In this document: piece after piece, positions 47,588-56,665 of the stretch
How positions within the stretch are numbered: position 1 is the stretch's first letter
How the letters are laid out: each line of letters begins with the position of its first letter
Assembly (NCBI GenBank): GCA_947259185.1
Contig: CAMYKT010000009.1
Span: 1 to 64,000, forward strand
Source of the DNA: an uncultured Methanobacteriaceae archaeon
GTDB lineage: Archaea; Methanobacteriota; Methanobacteria; Methanobacteriales; Methanobacteriaceae
Direction: 5' to 3'
Length of the DNA stretch: 64,000 nucleotides
The notes under the pieces: generated by a model
Database searches by the model: none
What the model was told of the DNA's origin: nothing
What the model saw: only the letters and a program-made list of their open reading frames with translations
Position numbers and translations under genes: made by a program

Positions 47588-49573
47588 TTAATTCCTAACT
47601 TTTGTAAACTTTCTTTTAGCCTGGAAAGCCCTGAATTTAGAACTTCCACCAATGTAAAATTGAGAAAAGAACTCAACATAATGTAAACGAAGAGCATTAA
47701 TAAATGCCCCTAAGGTCTGGAATGCTCCATTAGCAATGTGTCCCAGAACAAATATTATGGGAGCTAAAATAAATCCAATATAAGGTACCATTTCACCAAT
47801 TAAGCCAGTTAATATGTTGACCGTCATGGCAATACCACCAGTGGCCAGTGCTAAAGCAAGTAACCTGGCATATGATAGTATGGTTCCTAAAAATCCGGAA
47901 ATATCCATTAAACCAAACATTCCATTTAAGTAAATCAGCATGACAAAAGCCACTGCTACTATAGCTCCTCCAATGTAGATGGAACCAAACCCGGCCATGA
48001 AACTGGCACCTAACAGGCCTACACCTAAAAGCATTAATAGCCATACAATCTGGCTTCCAACTGCTTGTTTGGTTTCTCCTCTTTTAAGGTTATTGTATGC
48101 CCCTAAAACCAGGCCCACAATAGTGTAGATAACACCTACAGTTAAAGCCATTATTAAAATGTTTTGAGGATACTTAAATGCATCTACCGCCTCAATAACT
48201 GTGGGTAGTTCCCATACCAAGAATCGTGGGAAAAAGTCTCCAAGAAGCGAATTGGTAACCAATCCCAGTACCGTGGCCCATATACCACATGCAACCAGAA
48301 CCAGACCCATATTTTTCATGGTCTGATTAACTTTACCCATTCCCCGGTACAGAACCAGCCCCGCCAGTACAATTACCACTCCATATCCAGCATCTGTTAA
48401 ACAGAAACCAAAGAAAAAGGGAAATACTAATGCTACCAGTATGGTTGGATCAATTTCCCGGTAACTGGGAGAAGAATACATCTCTACAAATAATTCATAT
48501 GGTTTGGCAAACCGTGGATTGTCCAGATGAACAGGTACGTCGTCCCCATCAGGGTTTTCAATATCAACTACAGAATGTCCTTGTGTTGATTCTTCAATAG
48601 TCTCCAGGGCCTTGTTCTCTTTTTTAACTGGAACCCAAGCTTCCAGCATCACAGTTTTTTTGGTTTCCCCAAAAGCTGAGAATATTTCATTTCTTTCTTT
48701 TTCAATTTCCAGTTGTTCTTTTAAGACCAGAAGATCATCTTCCCACTTTGTGGCAATTTCTTTTAAGTCATTTAAAACAGATTTTCTCTCTTCTTTTAAG
48801 GCCTCCAGCCTATTATTTGACAGTTCTATTATTTCAGTGGGCCTACCTGAAAGGAGAGAGATTTCATATCTTTCAAATTCAAGCCGCCTTAAAACCCCGG
48901 CAATCTCTTCAGATTGTTCTTTAAGAGATATGATTAAGATATTTAAGTCGGTTTTTGATTCTCCCGAGTCAGTATAGACCAGTATTTCGTCTTTCGATTG
49001 AGCGTATTCGTCATGGAACTTTTGGTAGGCTTCTGTGGAAATTTTACCAGTTATCACTGATAAATATCTGGAATTTTTTAAATCATCAAAATTAATATCG
49101 AAGTTTATAAGTTTTTCAGCCGTTTGTAGAGATGCTACTTTTTCATTTTTTTCAGCATCTATCATGGCTAATTTTTCTTCTATATTCCTGGTTTTACTTT
49201 CCACATTGCTGAGCATTGACTCAGCTTTATCCAAGAGAGCTTCGGCATCAATATCTTCAACTTCTCTTTTATCAAAGATTTCCGGACTGATGAAACCTTT
49301 CACCATATCTAAAATCCCGGTATCTTCCGAAGACACAGTACCCAGAAAATCAACAATTCCAGTAGTCTTCATTAAAAGAGATGATATTTTGCCAGTATAG
49401 CCAGTAACCTTGGATGGTTTTAAAATTTGTGCCCACTCAGCGTCCTGTTGAATTCGCTCAGATATGTCATGGATCTGCACAATCCCTTCCTCGTGCAAAG
49501 AACGCACGACAGAATCAGAGTACTGATCCAGAGTTATTATTTTGAGTTTATGCATTCTCGCTGGTAAGAACAT
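47588..49573 (-). CDS. atpI: A-type ATP synthase subunit I (a-subunit)
   Basis: A 661-residue membrane stator subunit. The N-terminal about 350 residues are soluble and coiled-coil rich; the C-terminal half has about seven or eight helices beginning near ILVALVFPFFFGFCLTDAGYG and including YARLLALALATGGIAM and LHYVEFFSQFYIGG, which hold the conserved arginine region of the ion channel. The frame is open to 49594, overlapping atpH, but the ATG at 49573 (MFLPARMHKLKIITLD) matches the family start and lies ten bases after the atpH stop. Confidence 0.94.
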   Translation of the reverse strand: MFLPARMHKLKIITLDQYSDSVVRSLHEEGIVQIHDISERIQQDAEWAQILKPSKVTGYTGKISSLLMKTTGIVDFLGTVSSEDTGILDMVKGFISPEIFDKREVEDIDAEALLDKAESMLSNVESKTRNIEEKLAMIDAEKNEKVASLQTAEKLINFDINFDDLKNSRYLSVITGKISTEAYQKFHDEYAQSKDEILVYTDSGESKTDLNILIISLKEQSEEIAGVLRRLEFERYEISLLSGRPTEIIELSNNRLEALKEERKSVLNDLKEIATKWEDDLLVLKEQLEIEKERNEIFSAFGETKKTVMLEAWVPVKKENKALETIEESTQGHSVVDIENPDGDDVPVHLDNPRFAKPYELFVEMYSSPSYREIDPTILVALVFPFFFGFCLTDAGYGVVIVLAGLVLYRGMGKVNQTMKNMGLVLVACGIWATVLGLVTNSLLGDFFPRFLVWELPTVIEAVDAFKYPQNILIMALTVGVIYTIVGLVLGAYNNLKRGETKQAVGSQIVWLLMLLGVGLLGASFMAGFGSIYIGGAIVAVAFVMLIYLNGMFGLMDISGFLGTILSYARLLALALATGGIAMTVNILTGLIGEMVPYIGFILAPIIFVLGHIANGAFQTLGAFINALRLHYVEFFSQFYIGGSSKFRAFQAKRKFTKVRN

Positions 49574-49583
49574 GGCACTCACA

Positions 49584-49898
49584 CTACAGTACACTTTTTA
49601 CAATAATATCTGAGGCCTCATCAACCTTGCTTAAGGAATTATTTTTGGTTACCCCAACTTCCTTTTTAGCATGGTTAACAATATTCAGGGCCTCTTTTTT
49701 GGCTGTGGTTTCTGCATCAAAAATAAGTTTTTCAGCTTCTTCTTGAGCTTCCTTTTTAGCAGTTTCCATCATTTCCATGGATTTTGCCTTGGCTTCATCA
49801 ATCATTTGAGCTGAATTAGTTTTAGAATCATTAATTAACTTATCAGCATCGTTTTCAGCTTTTTTAATCGTCGTAATAGCTTCCGATATCGTTATCAT
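49584..49898 (-). CDS. atpH: A-type ATP synthase subunit H
   Basis: A 104-residue peripheral-stalk protein, almost entirely a right-handed coiled coil rich in Ala, Glu and Lys (AITTIKKAENDADKLINDSKTNSA). It pairs with subunit E. It is the first gene of the operon. GGTGATTAA precedes its ATG. Confidence 0.93.
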   Translation of the reverse strand: MITISEAITTIKKAENDADKLINDSKTNSAQMIDEAKAKSMEMMETAKKEAQEEAEKLIFDAETTAKKEALNIVNHAKKEVGVTKNNSLSKVDEASDIIVKSVL

Positions 49899-49929
49899 TT
49901 AATCACCATGGTTATGCAAAATCTATTTT

Positions 49930-49948
49930 GAGATATATTTATCTTTTA
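49930..49948 (-). promoter_or_regulatory. Candidate TATA region for the ATP synthase operon
   Basis: On the minus strand this reads AAAAGATAAATATATCTC, 35-50 nt upstream of the atpH start, in the 65-bp gap after the citrate-synthase-like gene. It is the only good TATA candidate there. The operon could also be reached by read-through from upstream. Confidence 0.4.
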
Positions 49949-49963
49949 CTATTTAATTTTCTA

Positions 49964-50821
49964 TTAATCTAACACTTTAGGAATACTATTTAAGGTTGCC
50001 ATATTAATTTCATCAGATGACCTGTTTTCCACCCCATCATAATATATTTCTTCAATATCGAAGAATTTTCGGAAATCTGGTTCCCGTACCTTTTCTTCAT
50101 ATACATGAGATATAAGGCCGGGCAATCTACCTATCATAAAAATTCCAGTGCCTGTTCTCCAGTTAAAGCCCATATCTGATAAAATACCTGAGTTTGCTCC
50201 ATCAATATTCATTTTGATACCTTTTTTTTCCACCATAACATCCTGTACTGCCATTGCCAGACGAGTGTGATCTCCAATGCAATCATATTCATGGGCCAGC
50301 TGGATAAGACGGGTTGCTCGGGGATCTTCAGAATGATATCGGTGGCCAAAACCAGGCACTTTATTTCCTTTTTCAATGTAATTTTTCACAAATTCCTCCG
50401 CCATTACCATTATATCTGTTTCTGGTTTAGAATTTTGAATAAATTCCTGGAAAGCCCGCATGGACTTCTCAATTGCTCCTGCATGGTTTTTTCCAAAAGC
50501 TAAAAGACCTCCGGCAATACAAGCATGTACTTTAGATCCAGCAGATGCCATTAGCCGGGCAGCCTGAGTACTAGGAGGAGTAACTCCGTGATCACAAAAT
50601 GAAACCAGTACTGCACTTAACATCTCTGATTCCTTTTTTTCGGGTATTTCGCCTTTGATTAGTAAATAAACCATTTCTGAAAAAGAAATGTTGCCAATGA
50701 GGTTCTCTTGAGAATATCCCCTGGTAACTATATTATTAGGTTCGACTTTGGTGATGGATGTCCTCCATTTAGGATTATTAATTTTGAATACATTCTCTAG
50801 TGATTCTCTTCCAATTGCCAT
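49964..50821 (-). CDS. Short citrate synthase family protein (citryl-CoA lyase-like)
   Basis: A 285-residue protein with the citrate synthase large-domain motifs: HGVTPPSTQAARLMASAG with a catalytic-region histidine, PGFGHRYHSEDPRATRL with the second histidine, and a final Asp region. True citrate synthases are about 370-430 residues; this length matches citryl-CoA lyases and related short enzymes, which cleave citryl-CoA to acetyl-CoA and oxaloacetate. The start at 50821 follows GAGGTG. It lies in a four-gene minus-strand cluster with fumarase alpha, a U32-like protein and an MmgE/PrpD protein. The actual acyl-CoA substrate is not known. Confidence 0.78.
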   Translation of the reverse strand: MAIGRESLENVFKINNPKWRTSITKVEPNNIVTRGYSQENLIGNISFSEMVYLLIKGEIPEKKESEMLSAVLVSFCDHGVTPPSTQAARLMASAGSKVHACIAGGLLAFGKNHAGAIEKSMRAFQEFIQNSKPETDIMVMAEEFVKNYIEKGNKVPGFGHRYHSEDPRATRLIQLAHEYDCIGDHTRLAMAVQDVMVEKKGIKMNIDGANSGILSDMGFNWRTGTGIFMIGRLPGLISHVYEEKVREPDFRKFFDIEEIYYDGVENRSSDEINMATLNSIPKVLD

Positions 50822-50920
50822 ACTACACACCTCAAGAATAGGTGGTGAACTTATAAATTCAGATAAAAATTGAAATAAATAATAGATCTATTTATTCAAT
50901 AAAACAACTTCCATCCGTAT

Positions 50921-51763
50921 TTACAACTCTATAATTGCTTTTCTAGGCTCTATACAACAGCAAGGCCTCATAGAAACAATTCTAACTCCGCTAGCCCTTT
51001 GAGGCCCGACCTTAACAAAGGAACCCAAAGCAGTTGCTGAGCCACCCAGGCCCAGAGGACCTACTTTAGCCCGGTTTATAGAATCAGTTATATAATTTTC
51101 TACAGGAGACTGTTGATTTAAATCCCCATAAGCCATTGCCTTTAGCATTAAACTTGTAGCTTCAAAATGAGTTCTACCAATGCCTACTGCAGGGATGCAT
51201 GGAGTGCATCCTAACATTGAAACCTCTGTTTTCATCCATGTAACAACTTGCCCAAATACTTTTCTATTATCTCTCTTGTGGAAAACCCTATAAGTACTTG
51301 ACCGTATTTCTGGCCCGCCCCCTAACATCAATATATGGATTTTAATCTTATTTCCTAGTATTGAATCAACTAAAAAGGCAGGAGGAGTCAGTTTTCCAGG
51401 ATCTTCAAAAAGTCCCTTGCTTTGTTCAATTCGCTGAATATCGTCTCCTTTTACAGCCATTGGCCGTGCAGGCAGTTTTTGAAGACCTTTTTCTATTCCT
51501 TTAATTATATCTTCAAAAAATTTACCAGGTAATGTGGTTTCATTTCCTATTTCCACTATAACATGAGGGATTCCAGTATCATCACACAAGGGAAGTTCCT
51601 TTTTTTCTGCAATTCTAGCATTTTCAATTAAAATTTTAAGGGCCCAAATGGCATTTTCATTAGATTCTGTTTTAAGGGCATTTTGATAGGCATCTATTTG
51701 ATCCTGGCGAAATGTGGTGCTGGCTTTTATGACTGCTTTTTGAACCTGATGAATAAGATTCAT
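50921..51763 (-). CDS. fumA: Class I fumarate hydratase / L-tartrate dehydratase alpha subunit
   Basis: A 280-residue alpha subunit of the two-subunit Fe-S hydro-lyase. Cysteines for the [4Fe-4S] cluster are in LPLCDDTGIPHV, LGCTPCIPAVGIGRTHFEA and a Cys-rich C-terminus (RPCCCIEPRKA). It would pair with a beta subunit that is not in this window. The frame opens at 51805, but AAGGAGGAAAGC directly precedes the ATG at 51763. Fumarase works in the incomplete reductive citrate cycle of these methanogens; the close relative L-tartrate dehydratase, or a 2-methyl-substituted substrate, is an alternative given the neighbours. Confidence 0.85.
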   Translation of the reverse strand: MNLIHQVQKAVIKASTTFRQDQIDAYQNALKTESNENAIWALKILIENARIAEKKELPLCDDTGIPHVIVEIGNETTLPGKFFEDIIKGIEKGLQKLPARPMAVKGDDIQRIEQSKGLFEDPGKLTPPAFLVDSILGNKIKIHILMLGGGPEIRSSTYRVFHKRDNRKVFGQVVTWMKTEVSMLGCTPCIPAVGIGRTHFEATSLMLKAMAYGDLNQQSPVENYITDSINRAKVGPLGLGGSATALGSFVKVGPQRASGVRIVSMRPCCCIEPRKAIIEL

Positions 51764-51838
51764 GCTTTCCTCCTTATATTTGTATAAGATTTCCCATAAT
51801 AACAAAAAATTAGAGTATTGATTATACTATACAGGTCA

Positions 51839-52744
51839 TTAAAGAGGTATGGCCAGATCAGATGGTCCTTTTTTTGAAATTATGGCTTCAGGGTAATATC
51901 GATCAATCATGGATTTAACCAGTGATACCTGTCTAATGCGCTCACGAGCCTGGGATTTAGTAGTATCCCACCCGTGATGTCCTGCGACTGAGCCTCCAGT
52001 TTTAAGATAAACCGGTGCAGCCACCTTTATTATATCCGGAACCTCATAATGACGAATGAAACCCCCTGATGATTTGGGATTTTCAGTATGTACATCAATA
52101 GAAATATCAATGGAATCTCTTAATGAAGCCAGCATTGGTATCTGCAAATCACGCACTGGATTAAAAGAATCCGCCCCCAGTTCTTCCAAAAGCCGTGCTG
52201 AAGCAGGATTACCATGGCCGGTGTGGGCCGAGATTTTAAAGTGTACTTCAGATGGAATTTCTCCATCAGCCCTCAATTTATTCAAAATCCAGAGCAAACC
52301 CTCGTCATAAATTACTATACCTCTAATACCCAGATTTATGGCCCGTTTAACATCTTCAATGGCATAAACCAGGTTTTCATATCCCCTCAAACGATAGCCT
52401 ATTCGGGCCCCTTCTTTAGTTTGAGCAGATGCGCTGGTGTCATATGTAGCCCGGGGACCTACACTTAAAAAAAGTTCTATTCTTGCTTCCCGGGCTAAGT
52501 CTCCCATCTCTTCTATTTCAGAATCAGTAAGTAGCATTATCCCCCTGGTCTGGGTTACCCGATGAACTACTAATTCATAATCATCTAAAGCACCAATTAA
52601 AGAATCTAAAGCTTCTGGTTTTTGTATTCCCGGAACTTCAAAACGGTACTGTGCCTCATCATCAAATCTCTTTTTTGATTCCACTATGTCTCTTGATAAG
52701 GATTTAATTCCCATATTTTCTAAATATAACCTGGTTTTATCCAT
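51839..52744 (-). CDS. U32 peptidase-like TIM-barrel protein
   Basis: A 301-residue protein, probably a TIM barrel: alternating strands and helices with SAHTGHGNPASARLLEELGADSFNP, SIDISIDVHTENP and VAAPVYLKTGGSVAGHHG. I place it tentatively in the U32 peptidase-like superfamily, but the classic U32 cysteine and signature are not evident, so it may be a different barrel enzyme or lyase. GGAGGTGAATCT precedes the ATG at 52744, which I prefer over the open frame to 52840. Its position between a fumarase and a PrpD-family gene suggests a role in carboxylic acid metabolism rather than proteolysis. Confidence 0.5.
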   Translation of the reverse strand: MDKTRLYLENMGIKSLSRDIVESKKRFDDEAQYRFEVPGIQKPEALDSLIGALDDYELVVHRVTQTRGIMLLTDSEIEEMGDLAREARIELFLSVGPRATYDTSASAQTKEGARIGYRLRGYENLVYAIEDVKRAINLGIRGIVIYDEGLLWILNKLRADGEIPSEVHFKISAHTGHGNPASARLLEELGADSFNPVRDLQIPMLASLRDSIDISIDVHTENPKSSGGFIRHYEVPDIIKVAAPVYLKTGGSVAGHHGWDTTKSQARERIRQVSLVKSMIDRYYPEAIISKKGPSDLAIPL

Positions 52745-52917
52745 AGATTCACCTCCGTAATTTATTATTCCAATTAGATTACTTAATACTTTTTTAATGA
52801 GCGAATAACTAATAATGTCCTTAATAGTATTATAGGGCAAATTTAGTCAAATACGAAAATGAAAACTTTGCAAAATTTCGAATCCCCGCTTCACTTAAAA
52901 TAGGGTTACCCCTTTTA

Positions 52918-54309
52918 TCAATTAAAGTTACCCATTAGGTATCTGATAGGTAATGATTCCATTTCATTTATGATTTCGAGTTTTCGAATATCATATCCTG
53001 GATTAAGAAACTGAAATTTATGGAGTATCTCATCTTTGGTAAAAGGATTTTCTGATTCTCCCTGGGGCAAAAAAGTAGTTTTTTCAATAGAATAAGTATT
53101 TATTACTTTATTTCCACTTATATTATTTTTTTTATTATAGGTGACTGTAACTCTAGAAGGTCTTTTATGGGGTTGAAGATTATCTAATTTTTCATCTAAT
53201 TCAATAGTAATTTTTTGACTTAATGCCCTGACTTCAGGTGAAAGTTGGCTAATTGCTTTCACATCATCCACTCCTAAATCACCCCGGTGCAGTGTAATGG
53301 CTATAGAAAGGGGTAAACTCTGTCTTAAAGATTCAGGAGTTTCAGGATAATAATTATCATGCTCAGCTGCAGTTTTATAGGTTTGAACCATTATATTATC
53401 TATCTGATTAATTTTAATTCTTTTTAAATTTAATTCTTTAGAGATTTGGCGGGCCGAGTCAATAGAAGAGTGTAAATGGCGACAAACAGGATATTTCTTC
53501 AAATAAACATCTTTAATATGGAATTGGCCTAAAAGGGAAGTAAAAGTATCTACTAAATCTCTTTCTTTAATATCGGAGCACATACAGTTTAAAAAACCTT
53601 CTTCCCCCTCCAAAATGCTGGAAGATCCTGTGAATCCTTTTTGGGCTAATAAAGCAGATATTACTCCAGAATGTGCTGCATGCCCGGCATGTAGATGTTT
53701 ACCCATACTACCTGAGTGACCGGATTCTAAAAATCCCGCTGATTGAGTACCTGCCAGGCCCAGGGCATTTACAGTCTCTTCAAAATTCAATCCCAGAATT
53801 TTACAAGAAGCAGCAGCTGCACCAAAAACCCCCAGGGTGGAGGTACTATGGAAACCCATATTCCGATGCACAGGATTAACTGTAATGCCCAGGACTATTG
53901 CCACTTCATATCCCGCCACCAGGGCCTCCAGGAATTCTTTTCCAGATTTATCGTGATATTCTGCTAAGGCAAGAGCAGCAGGTATAACAGAACAACCGGG
54001 ATGAAGTTGGGCAATTCTATGACCATCATCCAGATCAAGAGCATGAGCTGAAATCCCATTAATCAAACAACTTTCCAGTAATCCGCCCCTACCATGTCCC
54101 AACACAGTAATTTTTTTAGATGAATCGCCCGGTGATAATTTAATGGATTCCATTGTATCCCAGATGGCCTGAGAACTTTTTTCTCTGGAACCTCTCAAAC
54201 TAACTCCTAAAAAGTCGGTTAAACATAATTTAGCTTTTCCCCGGATAAATAGAGGTATTTCATCTATGTGAAGATTAATTATAAACGATGCCAGCTGGGT
54301 GGTAATCAT
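52918..54309 (-). CDS. MmgE/PrpD family protein
   Basis: A 463-residue protein of the 2-methylcitrate dehydratase / cis-aconitate decarboxylase family. Recognisable stretches are GISAHALDLDDGHRIAQLHPGCSVIPAALALAE with the catalytic-region aspartates and histidines, MGFHSTSTLGVFGAAAASCKILGL, and KKYPVCRHLHSSIDSA. Known relatives dehydrate 2-methylcitrate, decarboxylate cis-aconitate, or act on iminodisuccinate. The start has no strong ribosome site. It is the first gene of the cluster that continues with the U32-like, fumarase and citrate-synthase-like genes; the substrate cannot be told from sequence. Confidence 0.85.
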   Translation of the reverse strand: MITTQLASFIINLHIDEIPLFIRGKAKLCLTDFLGVSLRGSREKSSQAIWDTMESIKLSPGDSSKKITVLGHGRGGLLESCLINGISAHALDLDDGHRIAQLHPGCSVIPAALALAEYHDKSGKEFLEALVAGYEVAIVLGITVNPVHRNMGFHSTSTLGVFGAAAASCKILGLNFEETVNALGLAGTQSAGFLESGHSGSMGKHLHAGHAAHSGVISALLAQKGFTGSSSILEGEEGFLNCMCSDIKERDLVDTFTSLLGQFHIKDVYLKKYPVCRHLHSSIDSARQISKELNLKRIKINQIDNIMVQTYKTAAEHDNYYPETPESLRQSLPLSIAITLHRGDLGVDDVKAISQLSPEVRALSQKITIELDEKLDNLQPHKRPSRVTVTYNKKNNISGNKVINTYSIEKTTFLPQGESENPFTKDEILHKFQFLNPGYDIRKLEIINEMESLPIRYLMGNFN

Positions 54310-54416
54310 ATGATGGTAATGATTTAAAGATGTGCATAAAGTTTTTCATTATTTCAATTAATTTCCGGGAACTCTAAATAAATATGGAATAATTAAAAAA
54401 TTTTAAAAAATTAAAT

Positions 54417-55673
54417 TTAAATATTCATTCTTATGAGAGGTTTAGAGAGGTGCCGACGGGCAGAAGGAGGTACCTCATAAAAACCAGTTTTTAAGTCCCT
54501 TGCTATTTCAGTAATTAACTTTGATTCACTCCTGATCTTCTTACCACATCGAGGACATTTGTATCCTTTACTACTACCTGCAGATTTCATACGTTTTCCA
54601 CAATCACATAATGGATTTTGCTCAATGTATTGTGGTGCTAATGATTTTATCTGAATTTTTTCCAGGTTTAAAGTTCCCTGGGAACCAATACCTCCATAAA
54701 CTGTAATATGGTCTCCCGGACATAGTTTTTTAATTAACTTCCGGAAGTCTTTGGTGGGTTCATAAGCGGCGCATTGAATCCTTCCCGAATCATCTTTAAG
54801 TTTGAAAAAAACATGCCCACCTTCAATATTCCAGGGCAAAGCTTCCACTTCTCCCGAAACAATATAGCACCCGAACTTTTCCATTTCACTGATTTTTTTT
54901 ATTTTCTGGAGATGGATGTCTGTATGCTGATTGGTTTTAAATATACAATACCTATCTACAGGTTCATCTATTTCTACCATATTATGGGCCTCTAAAACAG
55001 CTTGTGGACTTTCTCCACGAATTCCATATAAAATAGGGCAGGGAGTATGAGGTTCTATGGCCATATATCCCCCATCCAGATTATCAAAGGTCTGAGGATA
55101 GGTTTTTTGATCCATTACTATAACTGATTGAGGATTTATCTTTCTTTTAGAGCAGTAATTTTCACGCTGGCGATAAGATAATAATTCATATGTACTGTCA
55201 TCCAGTGGACATCCAATCGCTGATAAAGCCCCTATGATTCCCCTACCGTTTTTATAACAGTGAATATCGGCCCCTATTTCTTTTGCAATATTTTTTGCTT
55301 CTTTTATATTTATTATGCTGCGTATGGCCTTCAGGGCGAATGATTTTAGTTTTTGATTTACAGTTCCCTGGTAAAAAACCACCCCTGGATTGGTATTCTC
55401 ATTTTCCAGACATGATAATTCTTCCACTTTTTTTAAAATAATTTCTTTTGCTTTTTCTATCTGAGTGGTAGAATTCAGAACTATTTTAAATGATGTGGCA
55501 CCATTCCCCCTTGTTTTAAATCTGGCAAAAGGATTGAGGCGTATCAATCTGGGATATCCCTCCACCTTGAAACCACAATATTTAAGTTCATCAATAATTA
55601 CACAAGTAATATAAGTTGTACACATTCCTTCTGGGGAATCTGTGTCATCTATGCCCACGTAAATTTCATACAT
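54417..55673 (-). CDS. tiaS: tRNA(Ile2) 2-agmatinylcytidine synthetase
   Basis: A 418-residue TiaS. The N-terminal kinase-like part begins YVGIDDTDSPEGMCTTYIT; a large middle domain follows; then an OB fold (EKFGCYIVSGEVEALPWNIEGGHVFFKLKD, near residue 275) and a C-terminal zinc ribbon (CDCGKRMKS, CPRCGKKI). It uses ATP and agmatine to convert C34 of tRNA-Ile2 to agmatidine so that AUA is read as isoleucine. It depends on arginine decarboxylase, encoded at 3 kb here. Its start is only 23 bp from that of a divergent regulator gene and shares with it a palindromic ribosome site. Confidence 0.93.
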   Translation of the reverse strand: MYEIYVGIDDTDSPEGMCTTYITCVIIDELKYCGFKVEGYPRLIRLNPFARFKTRGNGATSFKIVLNSTTQIEKAKEIILKKVEELSCLENENTNPGVVFYQGTVNQKLKSFALKAIRSIINIKEAKNIAKEIGADIHCYKNGRGIIGALSAIGCPLDDSTYELLSYRQRENYCSKRKINPQSVIVMDQKTYPQTFDNLDGGYMAIEPHTPCPILYGIRGESPQAVLEAHNMVEIDEPVDRYCIFKTNQHTDIHLQKIKKISEMEKFGCYIVSGEVEALPWNIEGGHVFFKLKDDSGRIQCAAYEPTKDFRKLIKKLCPGDHITVYGGIGSQGTLNLEKIQIKSLAPQYIEQNPLCDCGKRMKSAGSSKGYKCPRCGKKIRSESKLITEIARDLKTGFYEVPPSARRHLSKPLIRMNI

Positions 55674-55681
55674 TTTTAGTC

Positions 55682-55693
55682 ATCACCGGTGAT
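55682..55693. promoter_or_regulatory. Palindromic Shine-Dalgarno shared by two divergent genes
   Basis: ATCACCGGTGAT is a perfect 12-bp palindrome between the divergent starts of tiaS (55673, minus) and the HTH gene (55697, plus). Read on either strand it supplies GGTGAT, complementary to the 3' end of archaeal 16S rRNA; spacing is 8 nt to tiaS and 3 nt to the other ATG. Both genes therefore use the same bases as ribosome site. It could also be bound by the HTH regulator. Confidence 0.7.
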
Positions 55694-55696
55694 CTT

Positions 55697-56665
55697 ATGA
55701 ATAATCCTGAAAGGATTCATTTCCTTCAAGAAATAAATAATCTTTTATCCAACCATGGATTTGAAACTTCCCATATTTATGATCGGAGTTGCTTTGATAT
55801 GGTAGCCCGGAAGAAGTTATTGCTTCTATTATTAAAGGTTTTAATAAATATTGACAGTATTAATGGATTGCAGGCAGATGCTATAAAGAAAGTTTCCAGT
55901 ACTTTTCTAGGTTCACCTCTTATTGTAGGTCTTAAATCAAAAACTGAATACCTGGAAGAAGACGTGGTTTATGAAAGACACGGCATCCCGGTTATTGGAC
56001 TGGAAACCCTTAAAAATATGATTATCGATAAAGATTACCCTGAAATATTGGCAGACAGGGGAGGATACTACGTTCAGGTTAATGGAGAAGCTTTAAAAGA
56101 TGTTCGTGAAGAATATAATCTTTCACTTAAAGATTTGGCAGATTTAGCCCATGTATCCCGTGAAACAATCTACAAATACGAACATGGCCTGGTACGGGCC
56201 TGTCCCGAGACTGCCATGATGCTGGAAGATATATTAAATCTCAAAATAACTATTTCTATTGATTTATTTAAAATTCCAGATCAAAAAATTTGTGCCAATT
56301 CTCTGGAAAAGCAAAAGGAAGGGGAATCAAATTCGCTGATTGATCTCGGTTTTGGAGTAATCCCCACCCAGAAAACACCATTTGATGCGCTGGCCACCAT
56401 GCAAAAACCCGGCGCTTCCAAGGATAAAAATCCTTTAATTACCAATCTGGATAAAAAAAGAAACCAGAAAACACTACAGAAAATGGCAGTTAATTTAAAG
56501 GATCTTTCCATAGTCACTGGTTCAGATGCCGTTTTTATAATGGACCGTAAAAAGTCAGTTGAGTCTCTGGATGGAATCCCTGTGGTTAAAAGCTGGGAAA
56601 TTGGTGAAATGGAAACTCCTCTAGAACTCATTAAATTAATAAGAGAAAGAAAAGAGTGTAGTTAA
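55697..56665 (+). CDS. XRE-type transcriptional regulator, archaeal COG1395 family
   Basis: A 322-residue protein. The N-terminal about 115 residues form an endonuclease-like or effector domain (LNINIDSINGL-type helices, FLGSPLIVGLKSK). A cro/C1 helix-turn-helix lies at about residues 140-185 (YNLSLKDLADLAHVSRETIYKYEHG). The C-terminal region ends with a second alpha/beta segment. This is the archaeal family of putative HTH-type regulators found throughout Euryarchaeota; targets are unknown. The frame opens at 55616, but GGTGATC precedes the ATG at 55697. It is divergent from tiaS, so it may regulate itself and tiaS. Confidence 0.82.
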   Translation: MNNPERIHFLQEINNLLSNHGFETSHIYDRSCFDMVARKKLLLLLLKVLINIDSINGLQADAIKKVSSTFLGSPLIVGLKSKTEYLEEDVVYERHGIPVIGLETLKNMIIDKDYPEILADRGGYYVQVNGEALKDVREEYNLSLKDLADLAHVSRETIYKYEHGLVRACPETAMMLEDILNLKITISIDLFKIPDQKICANSLEKQKEGESNSLIDLGFGVIPTQKTPFDALATMQKPGASKDKNPLITNLDKKRNQKTLQKMAVNLKDLSIVTGSDAVFIMDRKKSVESLDGIPVVKSWEIGEMETPLELIKLIRERKECS

